From contig NZ_PQCD01000005.1 of the NCBI RefSeq assembly GCF_002964705.1, forward strand, positions 124,001-188,000: DNA of 64,000 bases. Direction: 5' to 3'. Below the pieces are notes generated by a model that was not told the origin of the DNA, ran no database searches, and saw only the letters and a program-made list of their open reading frames with translations. This DNA is from Pseudoalteromonas sp. T1lg75. GTDB taxonomy: Bacteria > Pseudomonadota > Gammaproteobacteria > Enterobacterales > Alteromonadaceae. Made by a program: the position numbers and the translations under genes. Of the stretch, positions 43,694 through 52,420 are shown piece by piece (position 1 is the stretch's first letter; each line of letters opens with the position of its first letter).

Positions 43694-44848
43694 TTATAGC
43701 GCCAACTTGAGGATCTTAGTGGCTACCTCCGGCGTTATATCGCCGTGCTCACCCAAGGCCGAGAGGCCATTGCGGCGCAGGTTGTCTACCGCCTCGCTCA
43801 CCGCTTGCTCCTGTAGGTCGTAATCGCTTAAGCGCGTTTTAACGCCCATTTGCTCGAAAAAGTCCTGAACTGCTTTGATCGTGGCGTCAATCAAGGCATC
43901 TTCATCGGCATTTTCAAGATTGAAGACGCGGCGACCCAGTTGCAGGATTTTCTCGCGTTTTTGCGCTTTTTTCTCGAACATCAACGCCGGTAATACTATG
44001 GCCAGGGTTTGCGCGTGATCCAGGTTATAAAGCGCCGTGAGCTCATGGCCGATCATATGGGTGGCCCAGTCGTGGGGTACGCCCTGACCGATTAAGCCAT
44101 TGAGTGCCATGGTCGCCGACCACATCACATTGGCCCGCACGTCATAGTTTTGCGGCTCGGCCAGTGCCAGTGGGCCTTGCTCGATCAGGGTCGATAAAAT
44201 GCCTTCGGCAAAACGGTCCTGCAGCGGCGCATTAACTGGGTAGGTGAGGTATTGCTCAATCACATGCACAAAGGCGTCAACCACACCGTTGGCTACCTGG
44301 CGTGGTGGCAGCGAATAGGTGTAGGTAGGGTCGAGCACCGCAAATTGTGGCTGCACTATGGGTGTACCAAAGGCGCGTTTTTGTTGCGTCGCCTTCTTGG
44401 TAACCACTGAGTTGCCATTACTTTCCGAGCCGGTTGCCGGCAGAGTGAGTACCGCGCCTATGGGCAGCGCGCTTTTTACCTCGGCGCCATTGACGAGAAT
44501 ATCCCAGCCATCGCCCTCATAGTGTGCCGCGGCGGCGATGTATTTGGCACCATCGATGACACTGCCGCCACCCACGGCAAGAATAAAGCTGATATTATGC
44601 GCTTTGACCACGTTTAAGGCCTCGCTCAGGGTTTCATAGGTGGGGTTGGGCTCGACACCGGCAAACTCCACAAAATCGAATCCTTCCAGGGCGTTGACAA
44701 CATCGTCATACACGCCATTTTTCTTAATTGAACCACCGCCATATAAGAATAAAATCTTGTCGCTGGGCGCCAGGAGCGTGGTGATTTGCTTTACCTGGCC
44801 CTGGCCAAAGAGAATTTCCGTGGTGTTTTTAAACTCAAAATTCAACAT
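43694..44848 (-). CDS. yqhD: NADPH-dependent aldehyde reductase, YqhD-type iron-containing ADH
   Basis: 384 residues very similar to E. coli YqhD: FEFKNTTEILFG, LYGGGSIKKNGVYDDV, the cofactor loop AVGGGSVIDGAKYIAAAA, LPATGSESN, the metal site including DAFVHVIEQY, and GHELTALYNLDHAQTLAIVLPAL. YqhD reduces short aldehydes such as glyoxal-type and lipid-peroxidation products. It follows the DJ-1 gene by 17 bases, with a LysR regulator divergent upstream, which resembles the YqhC-controlled aldehyde response of E. coli in logic. Confidence 0.94.
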   Translation of the reverse strand: MLNFEFKNTTEILFGQGQVKQITTLLAPSDKILFLYGGGSIKKNGVYDDVVNALEGFDFVEFAGVEPNPTYETLSEALNVVKAHNISFILAVGGGSVIDGAKYIAAAAHYEGDGWDILVNGAEVKSALPIGAVLTLPATGSESNGNSVVTKKATQQKRAFGTPIVQPQFAVLDPTYTYSLPPRQVANGVVDAFVHVIEQYLTYPVNAPLQDRFAEGILSTLIEQGPLALAEPQNYDVRANVMWSATMALNGLIGQGVPHDWATHMIGHELTALYNLDHAQTLAIVLPALMFEKKAQKREKILQLGRRVFNLENADEDALIDATIKAVQDFFEQMGVKTRLSDYDLQEQAVSEAVDNLRRNGLSALGEHGDITPEVATKILKLAL

Positions 44849-44865
44849 AGTGCTGTTACTACCTC

Positions 44866-45720
44866 TTATTTGCTGCGCTGCTGCAAAGCAGAAATTAATG
44901 CCTTAGCTAATTGCTTGTCTGAAAAGGGGTTTTGTCCTGTGATTAATTCACGGTCGACCACCACATTGGGTTGCCAATCGGCGGCAAATTGCATCTTGCC
45001 GCCCGCGGTGGCCATGGCTTTTGCCGGGTAATAACGTAGCTTCTTACCATTTAATGAGCCTTCAAAAGTCGCTTCTTCAGGGTTAGAGAAGATGGTCATG
45101 CTGTAACCCTCATACAGCCAGTCAGTTGCCTGTGCCTCGGCACCTTGAGCAATGTTTTGCTCGTACTCCACTGGGCTTTGCTGGGCCGATAGCAAGGCGA
45201 TGGGGCCGTGGCAGATTGCGGCTGTTGGCTTACTTTGCTCATGAAAGTGCTGCAATATGGTGCGAACATCTTCGTTATTGGCTAAATCGATTAGCGGCGC
45301 GTGGCCGCCGGGAATAAAGACACCGCTGTATTGGTTCAGGCCCTGTTCGATCACTTCCCTCAATGTGTGGGTGTCGTTAATCCCCTCAAGGTTGGCGATC
45401 ACCTCTTGAATGCGTGCCATTTCGGCCTCGTCATCGCCAAAATACATGGCCTGCACCGAATTTTTATCAACCGCCGGCGCGTTGCCTTTGGGTGTGGCGA
45501 GAACCAGTTCATAACCGGCCTTAAGTAACTCGTCCGCCGGCACCCCGAATTCATTGAGGTAATAACCGGTTTCATAGCTGCTGCCATCGGCAAGCTGCAT
45601 CTGGGTTTCGCTGGATAATAACACCAGTATCTGTTCGCTATTTTCTTGTGCCTGTGCGGCGCTGGTGGCCGTCAGTGACAGAGCGGTTGCGAAGACCGCG
45701 GCAATTTTTTTCAAACTCAT
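44866..45720 (-). CDS. Exported DJ-1/PfpI-family protein
   Basis: 284 residues with a signal peptide (MSLKKIAAVFATALSLTATSAAQAQ). It is the DJ-1/Hsp31-like fold with a catalytic Cys in AAICHGPIAL, VFIPGGHAPLIDLA upstream, and the YLNEFGVPADELLKAGYEL opening of the larger Hsp31-type members. Family members act as glyoxalases, deglycases or chaperones. A periplasmic location is unusual and would place carbonyl detoxification outside the cytoplasm. Operon with yqhD. Confidence 0.88.
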   Translation of the reverse strand: MSLKKIAAVFATALSLTATSAAQAQENSEQILVLLSSETQMQLADGSSYETGYYLNEFGVPADELLKAGYELVLATPKGNAPAVDKNSVQAMYFGDDEAEMARIQEVIANLEGINDTHTLREVIEQGLNQYSGVFIPGGHAPLIDLANNEDVRTILQHFHEQSKPTAAICHGPIALLSAQQSPVEYEQNIAQGAEAQATDWLYEGYSMTIFSNPEEATFEGSLNGKKLRYYPAKAMATAGGKMQFAADWQPNVVVDRELITGQNPFSDKQLAKALISALQQRSK

Positions 45721-45826
45721 CTGTGCCTCTGGTTAATAACCAAGTTAGGTGAAAGATGTATCCAGTATAGTTAAGCTCTATAATAAGTAGAATTCAGTTT
45801 AATTTGGGTTAGGTATAAAATATCTG

Positions 45827-46735
45827 ATGTCTTACTTTGTCCAGCTTCGTACCTTTGTTGAGGTGTATCGTTGCTTGAATATTTCTCGGGCGGCGAAAAA
45901 CCTTGGTTTGTCGCAACCGGCGGCAACCGCACATATTCAAAGTGTGGAGTCGACCGTGGGCAAGACCCTGTTCACCCGACGGCACCGAGGGGTTGAACCG
46001 ACCAATTTGGCTCATGAGCTGGCGGCGCAAATCGGCGGTCATTTTGATGCCATAGAGCAGAAAATGGCCTCGACCCGCAGCCGTTCAAATGAAGTACGTG
46101 GTTCCATTACCCTGGCCGGGCCGGCGGAATACATCAGTTATGTAGCCTCGGCCCAGTTGGCCAACCTGCTGCAGGGTGGCCATGTCGATGTCAGTATTTT
46201 GCCCGGCAATCGTGAGCAGATTTATTCGGCCCTGGATAACGGCGTCGCGGATTTGGCCATTACCGCCTCCTTACCCGATAGCAGCATGTATGACTATCAG
46301 GTGCTGGACTCGGAGCGGCTGATGTTAGTGACCCATAAACTGCTGGCCGACTCATTACCGACCCAAGAGGTAGATGCCAATTTACTCAACACCCTGCCGG
46401 TGGTCGCATATAGCACCCAGTTGCCGCTGATCCGTGAGTATTTCGATGTGGTGTTTAAGGCCCATTGTCGTTCGCAGATTATTGCCACCTGTCCGGATAT
46501 CCGCGCTCTGGCCGGCATAGTGCGCACCGGCGTGGGCTATTCCGTGTTACCCGATTATTTATGTTATGACGACCTGCGCAGTGGGCGCCTGGTCAGCCTC
46601 GGACCTCAGGGACCGGAGAATAATATTTATCTGGCCTGGCGTAAGGGCGCCTTGGCGCATCCACGAGTGAATTATGCCCGCGATATTCTGATGGCGTTCT
46701 CCAATATTAATCGTTATGCATTTCATCGCGAATAG
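45827..46735 (+). CDS. LysR-family regulator of the aldehyde-stress operon
   Basis: 302 residues with an N-terminal winged helix (LRTFVEVYRCLNISRAAKNLGLSQPAATAHI) and a LysR substrate-binding domain. It is divergent from the DJ-1/yqhD operon across a 106-base gap, so it probably controls it. The gap is AT-rich and includes GTTAATAACC and TATAATAAG stretches suitable for a promoter; no single T-N11-A site stands out. Confidence 0.9.
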   Translation: MSYFVQLRTFVEVYRCLNISRAAKNLGLSQPAATAHIQSVESTVGKTLFTRRHRGVEPTNLAHELAAQIGGHFDAIEQKMASTRSRSNEVRGSITLAGPAEYISYVASAQLANLLQGGHVDVSILPGNREQIYSALDNGVADLAITASLPDSSMYDYQVLDSERLMLVTHKLLADSLPTQEVDANLLNTLPVVAYSTQLPLIREYFDVVFKAHCRSQIIATCPDIRALAGIVRTGVGYSVLPDYLCYDDLRSGRLVSLGPQGPENNIYLAWRKGALAHPRVNYARDILMAFSNINRYAFHRE

Positions 46736-46772
46736 TCTTTCGTTTTGGTGAGATTATCACCACAATAGATTG

Positions 46773-47119
46773 AGGGTCTGTTTATCTTTGCGGTTTACTT
46801 TATGTTCAATCTAAACGCATTCTGATGAATATAATCACTGATTTATGTGGTTAAATTCATCCATGAAGCTTGGTTACATCGCGCATCCATGCGCTCACCT
46901 CGCTAAGCTGCGAAGCATTGCTTCGGTCTTGCTCGCCTATGTACATAGCGAGCAACACAGAGCAGGAGGCGTTTAGATGAACCCGTAGGGCAGCGCTTGT
47001 AGCGCATTTCTACTGTGTTGTTACATGTTTATGTAGAATAACTACACCACACATGTGCCGCCTTGTATAAATACACTACAAACTGCTGCAGAAACAAACA
47101 ACAAAGGTCAACAGACCCT
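46773..47119. repeat. MITE-like palindromic element with 18-bp terminal inverted repeats
   Basis: About 347 bases. The left end is AGGGTCTGTTTATCTTTG; the right end reverse-complemented is AGGGTCTGTTGACCTTTG, with similarity continuing about 10 bases further. Inside are nested palindromes (CGAAGCA-TTGCTTCG; CTCGCCTATGTACATAGCGAG with one bulge) but no ORF. No clear target-site duplication. A core TATGTAGAATAACTACA and the nearby GCCGCCTTG resemble the core of the element at 8307-8468. It ends 18 bases before the next start codon. Confidence 0.7.
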
Positions 47120-47137
47120 AATTATTAGGAGATGAGC

Positions 47138-48670
47138 ATGTCGGTCGAAACAACCCGTTTGGCTATTTGTAATCTGGCGAAAGAGCAGTACCCGCAAATC
47201 AAAACCCTGATGGATGAAACCTACCCGGAGCTCGGCGGAGCCTGGCCCAGTCACACCATTTTCCGGTTGATAGACCAGTTTCCCGAGGGACAAATAGGCA
47301 TAGTCGACGATGACAAGCTGGTGGGCATTGCCCTGAGTGTGCAGGTGGATTACGGGCGTTTTTCTAACCCCCATACCTATGACGATATCGTCGATAGCCA
47401 TGACCGGGTGTTTAGCGACCCCAACGGCGACGCCCTTTATGGTTTAGATGTGGCCATTGCCTCGAGCCACCGCGGCATGCGCCTGGGCCGGCGTTTATAC
47501 GATGCGCGCAAGGAGTTGTGCCGTCAGTATAACCTGAGAGCGATTCTGGCCGGTGGCCGCATCCCTTTGTATCACAACTTCCGCGAGCAAATGTCACCCA
47601 TGGAGTACATCGAAAAGGTGGACCGCAGGGAGGTGTATGACCCTATTCTGAGCTTCCAGTTGGCGAATGATTTTCAGGTAAAGCGGCTATTGAAAAAATA
47701 CCTGCCGGAGGATGAAGAGTCGGAGGGCTACGCCACCCTGTTAGAGTGGAACAACATTCTCTTTGAGCCGACCGATACTGTGCTTGAAAGCACCAAGACC
47801 GTGGTGCGGGTTGGTGCGGTTCAATGGCAGATGCGCCAAGTGGAAAGCGTGGATGAACTGCTTAAACAGGTGGAGTACTTTGTCGATACCGTGTCCGATT
47901 ATCAAAGCGACTTTATCCTCTTCCCGGAGTTTTTCAACGCGCCATTGATGGGGCTGCATGAACACCGCAACCAAACCGAGGCCATTCGCAGTCTAGCGGA
48001 ATACACGGACACCTTCGTTAAGGCCATGTCGCGTATGGCGGTGGAATACAACGCCAATATCATCACCGGCTCCATGCCCTTGGCAGACGGTGACATTATC
48101 TATAATGCCAGCTACTTGTGCCATCGCAGCGGCAAGGTGGACGAGCAACGCAAAATTCATATTACTCCGCACGAGGCCTATGACTGGGTGATCCAGGGTG
48201 GCGATAAAATTGCCGTATTTGAAACCGATGCCGGGCGCGTCGGCATTCAGATCTGTTATGACGTGGAATTCCCGGAGCTGTCACGTATTCTCGCCGAGCA
48301 GGGGCTGGATATTCTCTTCGTGCCCTTTTGGACCGACACTAAAAACAGCTACCTACGAGTGCGCCATTGCGCCCAGGCCCGAGCCATAGAAAACGAATGT
48401 TATGTGGTGATTGCCGGCAGTGTCGGCAACCTGCCTGAGGTGGAAAGCCTGGACGTGCAGTATTCGCAGGCCGCGGTGCTGACGCCGTCGGACTTTTCTT
48501 TCCCCCATGATGCCTGCCTGAATGAGGCTACCCCTAACACCGAGATGCTGCTGTTCTCCGATTTGGACATGGATAAATTGAAGATCCTGCACAGTGAGGG
48601 TACAGTGCGCAACTTGAAGGATCGTCGCGGCGATCTCTACGAAGTAAAATTGGTTAAGGAGAACGGCTAG
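47138..48670 (+). CDS. GNAT acetyltransferase-carbon-nitrogen hydrolase fusion
   Basis: About 510 residues. The N-terminal half is a GNAT domain (about 5-200; YGLDVAIASSHRGMRLGRRLYDARKEL is the acetyl-CoA loop). The C-terminal half is a nitrilase-superfamily domain (about 220-505) with the triad Glu264 (FPEFF), Lys339 (QRKIHI) and Cys373 (QICYDVEFPE). The fusion is widespread in proteobacteria without a proven reaction. ATG 47138 is preferred over 47132 because AGGAG then sits six bases upstream. The Gdx-type gene overlaps its stop codon by one base. Confidence 0.9.
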   Translation: MSVETTRLAICNLAKEQYPQIKTLMDETYPELGGAWPSHTIFRLIDQFPEGQIGIVDDDKLVGIALSVQVDYGRFSNPHTYDDIVDSHDRVFSDPNGDALYGLDVAIASSHRGMRLGRRLYDARKELCRQYNLRAILAGGRIPLYHNFREQMSPMEYIEKVDRREVYDPILSFQLANDFQVKRLLKKYLPEDEESEGYATLLEWNNILFEPTDTVLESTKTVVRVGAVQWQMRQVESVDELLKQVEYFVDTVSDYQSDFILFPEFFNAPLMGLHEHRNQTEAIRSLAEYTDTFVKAMSRMAVEYNANIITGSMPLADGDIIYNASYLCHRSGKVDEQRKIHITPHEAYDWVIQGGDKIAVFETDAGRVGIQICYDVEFPELSRILAEQGLDILFVPFWTDTKNSYLRVRHCAQARAIENECYVVIAGSVGNLPEVESLDVQYSQAAVLTPSDFSFPHDACLNEATPNTEMLLFSDLDMDKLKILHSEGTVRNLKDRRGDLYEVKLVKENG

Positions 48671-48987
48671 TGGCCTGGGTGTATTTGATTTGTGCGGGAT
48701 TATTTGAAATTGGCTGGCCGGTGGGACTGAAGTTGGCGCAGGAGCCGCAAACCCGTTGGTTTGGCATTGCCATGGCGGTGATCTTTATGGCCATTAGCGG
48801 CTTTTTGCTGTGGCTGGCGCAAAAAACCATTCCCATGGGCACTTCCTATGCAGTGTGGACTGGCATCGGCGCCGCTGGCACCTTCCTGGTGGGCATCCTC
48901 TTCTACGGCGACAGCTCATCGCTGATGCGCTACTTTGGCGTGCTATTGATTATTGCCGGGGTGATCACCCTGAAACTTGCGCACTAA
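48670..48987 (+). CDS. gdx: SMR-family exporter, Gdx/SugE type (guanidinium)
   Basis: 105 residues with four membrane helices. The sequence GLFEIGWPVGLKLA contains the conserved Glu13 of SMR pumps, and GTSYAVWTGIGAAGTFLVGILFYGD is typical of the Gdx/SugE branch, which exports guanidinium, rather than EmrE-type drug pumps. The GTG start overlaps the TAG of the GNAT-nitrilase (TAGTG), indicating coupling. No guanidine riboswitch is visible in the leader. Confidence 0.9.
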   Translation: MAWVYLICAGLFEIGWPVGLKLAQEPQTRWFGIAMAVIFMAISGFLLWLAQKTIPMGTSYAVWTGIGAAGTFLVGILFYGDSSSLMRYFGVLLIIAGVITLKLAH

Positions 48988-49023
48988 GCGCTTAATATTT
49001 GTTACTAAAAGAAGCCTATTGGC

Positions 49024-49055
49024 AAGCCTACGAGCGCATGCGCGTAGGCTTTTTT
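49024..49055 (+). terminator. Intrinsic terminator of the nitrilase-gdx operon
   Basis: AAGCCTACG and CGTAGGCTT pair around a GC-rich loop that can itself pair, followed by TTTTT. It also overlaps the last codons of a short minus-strand gene. Confidence 0.9.
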
Positions 49056-49210
49056 AAGGCCCCCACCGCGGTGACGATAAGCGCCGTTATCAGCAGTAAA
49101 ATGCTGATGGCAAACAACCAGCGATTTTCCTCTCGACTGATATCACGTTGCCCATAAAAACTATACTGAGTGTCACTAGCGGCACTGATCGCCGCCTCAG
49201 ACAGTTCCAT
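49028..49210 (-). CDS. Small single-pass membrane protein, 60 residues, unknown
   Basis: A charged N-terminus (MELSEAAISAASDTQYSFYGQRDISREENR) is followed by one membrane helix (WLFAISILLLITALIVTAVG) and a basic tail (KKPTRMRS). ATG 49210 has AGGCG upstream at reasonable spacing. The last codons are encoded by the terminator of the convergent gdx operon. The clean topology suggests a real gene; no family recognised. Confidence 0.5.
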   Translation of the reverse strand: MELSEAAISAASDTQYSFYGQRDISREENRWLFAISILLLITALIVTAVGALKKPTRMRS

Positions 49211-49375
49211 GCTAACGCCTGGGTTTTTCTTCTATTGTTGCCTAGTATATTAAGTAGGCCTAGTATCTGGATAATATTCATTAGTGATAATAGTAGGAAT
49301 ATTATTGTCTTACATAGATGGTGTCGCGGTTTGCGATTAGCATTCAGGGGCAAATAACAAGAAGGAAGCAAGACC

Positions 49376-49834
49376 ATGAAATACCTAGCAACCGCCTTAT
49401 TACTTACCCTGAGTGCCTGGCCTGCGAGGGCCGAGGTGCCTTTATTCGCAGTCAAGGTAGACATCTACCGTACGCAAACGGACCAATCGTCCCCCAACAT
49501 GATTGCCGCCTTTAATCGGGCCCAGTTGGCACATCAGCCGCGTATTATTACCCGTGCGGGTAAAGAAGCACTGATTGAAACCGGCGAGCAGGATAAGCAT
49601 TTACTGTCGGTTACCCTGTTTCCCAGTGATGACGGGGAATATTACAGCGCCAATATGAACTATAAGATCAAGCAGCATGACTGGCTGCAAGCCAGCAGTG
49701 AAAGTGAGCAAATACCCTTGGGGCAAAGCGTCTTAATGAGCAGCCACGTTGGCGAACAGCTTATTCTGATGCAAGTGACGGGCAAGCGCTTCCATGACCT
49801 TGATTCGGCGACACAGTGGCTTGAAATCGATTAG
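49376..49834 (+). CDS. Periplasmic protein of unknown function, 152 residues
   Basis: A signal peptide (MKYLATALLLTLSAWPARA) precedes a mostly beta domain. The segment LAHQPRIITRAGKEALIETGEQ, and later VTLFPSDDGEYYS, resemble the short beta domains found next to secretin-type proteins, but the match is loose. GAAGGAAGC gives a good ribosome-binding site. Convergent with a DMT exporter, 3 bases apart. Confidence 0.6.
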   Translation: MKYLATALLLTLSAWPARAEVPLFAVKVDIYRTQTDQSSPNMIAAFNRAQLAHQPRIITRAGKEALIETGEQDKHLLSVTLFPSDDGEYYSANMNYKIKQHDWLQASSESEQIPLGQSVLMSSHVGEQLILMQVTGKRFHDLDSATQWLEID

Positions 49835-49837
49835 GGT

Positions 49838-50710
49838 TTAACCCCACATGACCGCGATGGCGGCTAGGGCAATCAGTACCAGGCCTAAGCTGTCGCGGCG
49901 TTTTACCGGCTGCTTTAACCACAAATATGAAATGGCGATGGTAAAGAACACCTCGACCTGCCCCAGAGTTTTCACATAAGCCACATGCTGCAAGCTCATG
50001 GCACTAAACCAGCCGATGGAGCCAATACAGCTGGTGAGGCTGATCCACATTGTTAAACCTTTATGCTGCCAAAGACTGAGCAAGGCCCTTTTGTTCTTAA
50101 TTCCCAGATAAATCAGCAGCAGTATTGTTTGCAAACCAATCACCAAGAGTAAAACCCAGGCGGCGCTGTGAGGAAACAGCAAGCCCGATGACAGGCTGGC
50201 CTCGCGCACCCACAGTGATGTAAGCGCAAAACTGGTGCCGCAGGCTAAACCCATTCCCACGGTTTTAAGGTTCAAGCCACGAATACTGGGGCCGGACAAC
50301 AAGATGACGGCAACGGCACCAAGAATGACACCTAACCACCCCAGTAAACTCAGCGCCGAACCAAAGAACAGCATGCCGAGAATCGCCGCCACCAGGGCCT
50401 CACTCTTGGCCAGCCCCGCGCCCACGGCATAGTTGTTCATTTTAAATAGGCGCACCATAAGGGCGGTAGCGATAATCTGCATGACCGCAGCACCTATAAT
50501 GTAAAAAATAAATAAACCCGAGGGCTCAAGCGCCGGCGCCGGTTCGAATTGATATAAGCCAAGCAGATACAAGGCGGCGATGGGCCCGGCAAGAATAAAG
50601 CGCGCTAAGGTCACGGCTAAACTGGCCGTATGCTGGCTTAATTTGCTCTGCAGGGCGTTACGCCAGCTTTGACTAAATGCGGCTAAAAAGGTAAAGAAAA
50701 TCCAGGTCAT
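49838..50710 (-). CDS. EamA/DMT-family transporter
   Basis: 290 residues with ten predicted membrane helices in two EamA repeats (first about 1-140, second about 150-288). Typical DMT patterns include FKMNNYAVGAGLAKSEALVAAILGMLFFG and QHVAYVKTLGQVEVFFTIAISYLWLKQPVK. It is distinct from the exporter at 19.2-20.1 kb. No linked regulator; substrate unknown. Confidence 0.88.
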   Translation of the reverse strand: MTWIFFTFLAAFSQSWRNALQSKLSQHTASLAVTLARFILAGPIAALYLLGLYQFEPAPALEPSGLFIFYIIGAAVMQIIATALMVRLFKMNNYAVGAGLAKSEALVAAILGMLFFGSALSLLGWLGVILGAVAVILLSGPSIRGLNLKTVGMGLACGTSFALTSLWVREASLSSGLLFPHSAAWVLLLVIGLQTILLLIYLGIKNKRALLSLWQHKGLTMWISLTSCIGSIGWFSAMSLQHVAYVKTLGQVEVFFTIAISYLWLKQPVKRRDSLGLVLIALAAIAVMWG

Positions 50711-50871
50711 AGCGGGTTAAGAGGGACTTAAAAAACCAAGTTAGCATGGCCATGCAGTGCTGGCGAATGAGGAATTTACATACTGGCTATAGGGGAGGGT
50801 GATTGTCACCTCTCTCCTCAAGCGTGTCACTTCTGCGCGTTAATGGCTAAACCAATGTCGTGTCTTATTGA

Positions 50872-51108
50872 CTATGGCGCTAAGTTGTAGCCAACAAGAC
50901 CGGAAATGAGCATGAGCAGGGCAATGATGCTACTTAATGAAAGCACACCACCCGGGTTGGCCAGGTTTACCGTCCACCCTAGAATTGGGTAGGGCTTCGG
51001 CACCCAGGCTCGCGAGTCTTTTTTGCTGAAATAGAGCCCCATCCACTTTAATCTTGTCCAGTTATCGTCATTGCTCCATTCAACCTGATTAATTTCATCC
51101 TGAGTCAT
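50872..51108 (-). CDS. DUF5808-type small membrane protein
   Basis: 78 residues. DDNWTRLKWMGLYFSKKDSR, then WVPKPYPILGWTVNLANPGG, matches the DUF5808 pattern (aromatic-rich segment before a membrane helix), followed by one C-terminal helix. AAGGAGATAAGCC is an excellent ribosome-binding site for ATG 51108. Function unknown. Confidence 0.8.
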   Translation of the reverse strand: MTQDEINQVEWSNDDNWTRLKWMGLYFSKKDSRAWVPKPYPILGWTVNLANPGGVLSLSSIIALLMLISGLVGYNLAP

Positions 51109-51255
51109 GGCTTATCTCCTTATTTGGATACAAATATCACGTACCGCTTGCAGAACGTTTTTTAAATTTCATTCAATTAACAACCTAGATTAGCGTGTTG
51201 ATTTTGTACAGCAGATACTGGCTCTTGGCGTTATGAGCTGGCAAGTCCTCCACCT

Positions 51256-51282
51256 AAAAAAGCCGGTGCTGGGCACCGACTT
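51256..51282 (-). terminator. Intrinsic terminator of the lipase/DUF4785 operon
   Basis: On the minus strand GTCGGTGC-CCA-GCACCGGC is followed by TTTTTT. It lies 31 bases after the stop at 51313. Confidence 0.9.
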
Positions 51283-51312
51283 GGGTTGGGTCCATAACTA
51301 TCAGCGCAGGGA

Positions 51313-52410
51313 TCACTGCGGCGTAAACTTCAGCATCCTGGTTTGGTCTGTTAATTCAATGTCCACCAGACGGTAGGGGGCATTGGCGCCTTGTGTGGCG
51401 CTAAAGGGCATAAGGAACTGCCCGTTGCTATCAAGTTCCTTGGCCACCTCAACCGTGGCCAGCTTAATGCGTTCGCCATTATCGGCACGGCCGGTCAGGG
51501 TTGCGCGAATAGCATAGCGACCACTGTTGGTTACCTCCACCGGAACGCTGGCCTGGTATTGATTACCACCTAAGGCCTGTACCTTGGCATCGCTCATGCT
51601 GATGGTTTGCATGCTGTGCACAAAGGGCATTTTCACCGAGCGTTTGACCTTTTGGCCGTTAACCTGGGTGTCGACACTGGCCTCCAGTTCGTAGTAGCCA
51701 TTGGCGGCGCCCAGATAGGTCAGTGGCTGATCGAAAATCGCTTCGCCACCTTGGTAGCGAGCACCTATTTGCTCTCCCGTTGGGCTATGGAGCTTAAGCT
51801 GCACATTTTTATCCTGCAGCTTTTGCGATCCCATGTTGAGCTCGACCCCTAGGCGTTGCTGGTGCTCGGCCAGGGTAAACTGGGTACGAGCCTGCAGTGC
51901 ATTACCTGAACCTTTTTCGATTACATGAACCAGATAGATATCCTGGTCATTGAGTGCCTGAGTGGTGTGCAGCATGGGCTGGCCCTTGCCATTAATCTGC
52001 CCCAGCTTGAGGCCGACGCTGCCGTCGTTAAAGCCGGCTTGCTGCATCTGCTCGCGCGCGGCGATGGCCTGCACTGTCATTAGGCGCTGGCTTTGGGCAT
52101 CGCGAACGGAAAATTTATCGAGTTGCAGGTCATAGGGCTTGATCACCTCGCCGTTTTCAAAGCGGGCCTTGGGGGCAATGCGGATCAGGTGATCGGCCTG
52201 GTTTACAAACACCGGTACTCCCTGCTTAAGCTCCCTGCCCGAGACCTGTTGCCAGTATTCAACGCTGGTTTTTTCCAATGAGTGTAAGGGCGTTGCGGGT
52301 GTGGCTTGCACCTGCGGGAATTGATAAACGGTTTGGGTGTTACCGGCATCCGCCATGGCGCCTGTGCTGCTGAACATCATCAGGGCGCAAATTGTGGTTA
52401 ATTTTTTCAT
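51313..52410 (-). CDS. DUF4785-type periplasmic protein
   Basis: 365 residues with a signal peptide (MKKLTTICALMMFSSTGAMA). Beta-rich domains follow, with the N-terminal VSGRELKQGVPVFVNQADHLIRIAP stretch and an Ig-like C-terminal part (about 240-365), a layout I associate with DUF4785. It is the second gene after a secreted lipase-like protein, 10 bases away, so the two probably act together outside the cytoplasm, for example as enzyme and accessory. Confidence 0.7.
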   Translation of the reverse strand: MKKLTTICALMMFSSTGAMADAGNTQTVYQFPQVQATPATPLHSLEKTSVEYWQQVSGRELKQGVPVFVNQADHLIRIAPKARFENGEVIKPYDLQLDKFSVRDAQSQRLMTVQAIAAREQMQQAGFNDGSVGLKLGQINGKGQPMLHTTQALNDQDIYLVHVIEKGSGNALQARTQFTLAEHQQRLGVELNMGSQKLQDKNVQLKLHSPTGEQIGARYQGGEAIFDQPLTYLGAANGYYELEASVDTQVNGQKVKRSVKMPFVHSMQTISMSDAKVQALGGNQYQASVPVEVTNSGRYAIRATLTGRADNGERIKLATVEVAKELDSNGQFLMPFSATQGANAPYRLVDIELTDQTRMLKFTPQ

Positions 52411-52420
52411 TTTTGAGCTC

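Noticed and set aside
46990..47137. Guanidine riboswitch upstream of the nitrilase-gdx operon
   Set aside because: Neither ykkC-type aptamer features nor paired ACGR hairpins are present; the leader is occupied by the MITE-like element.
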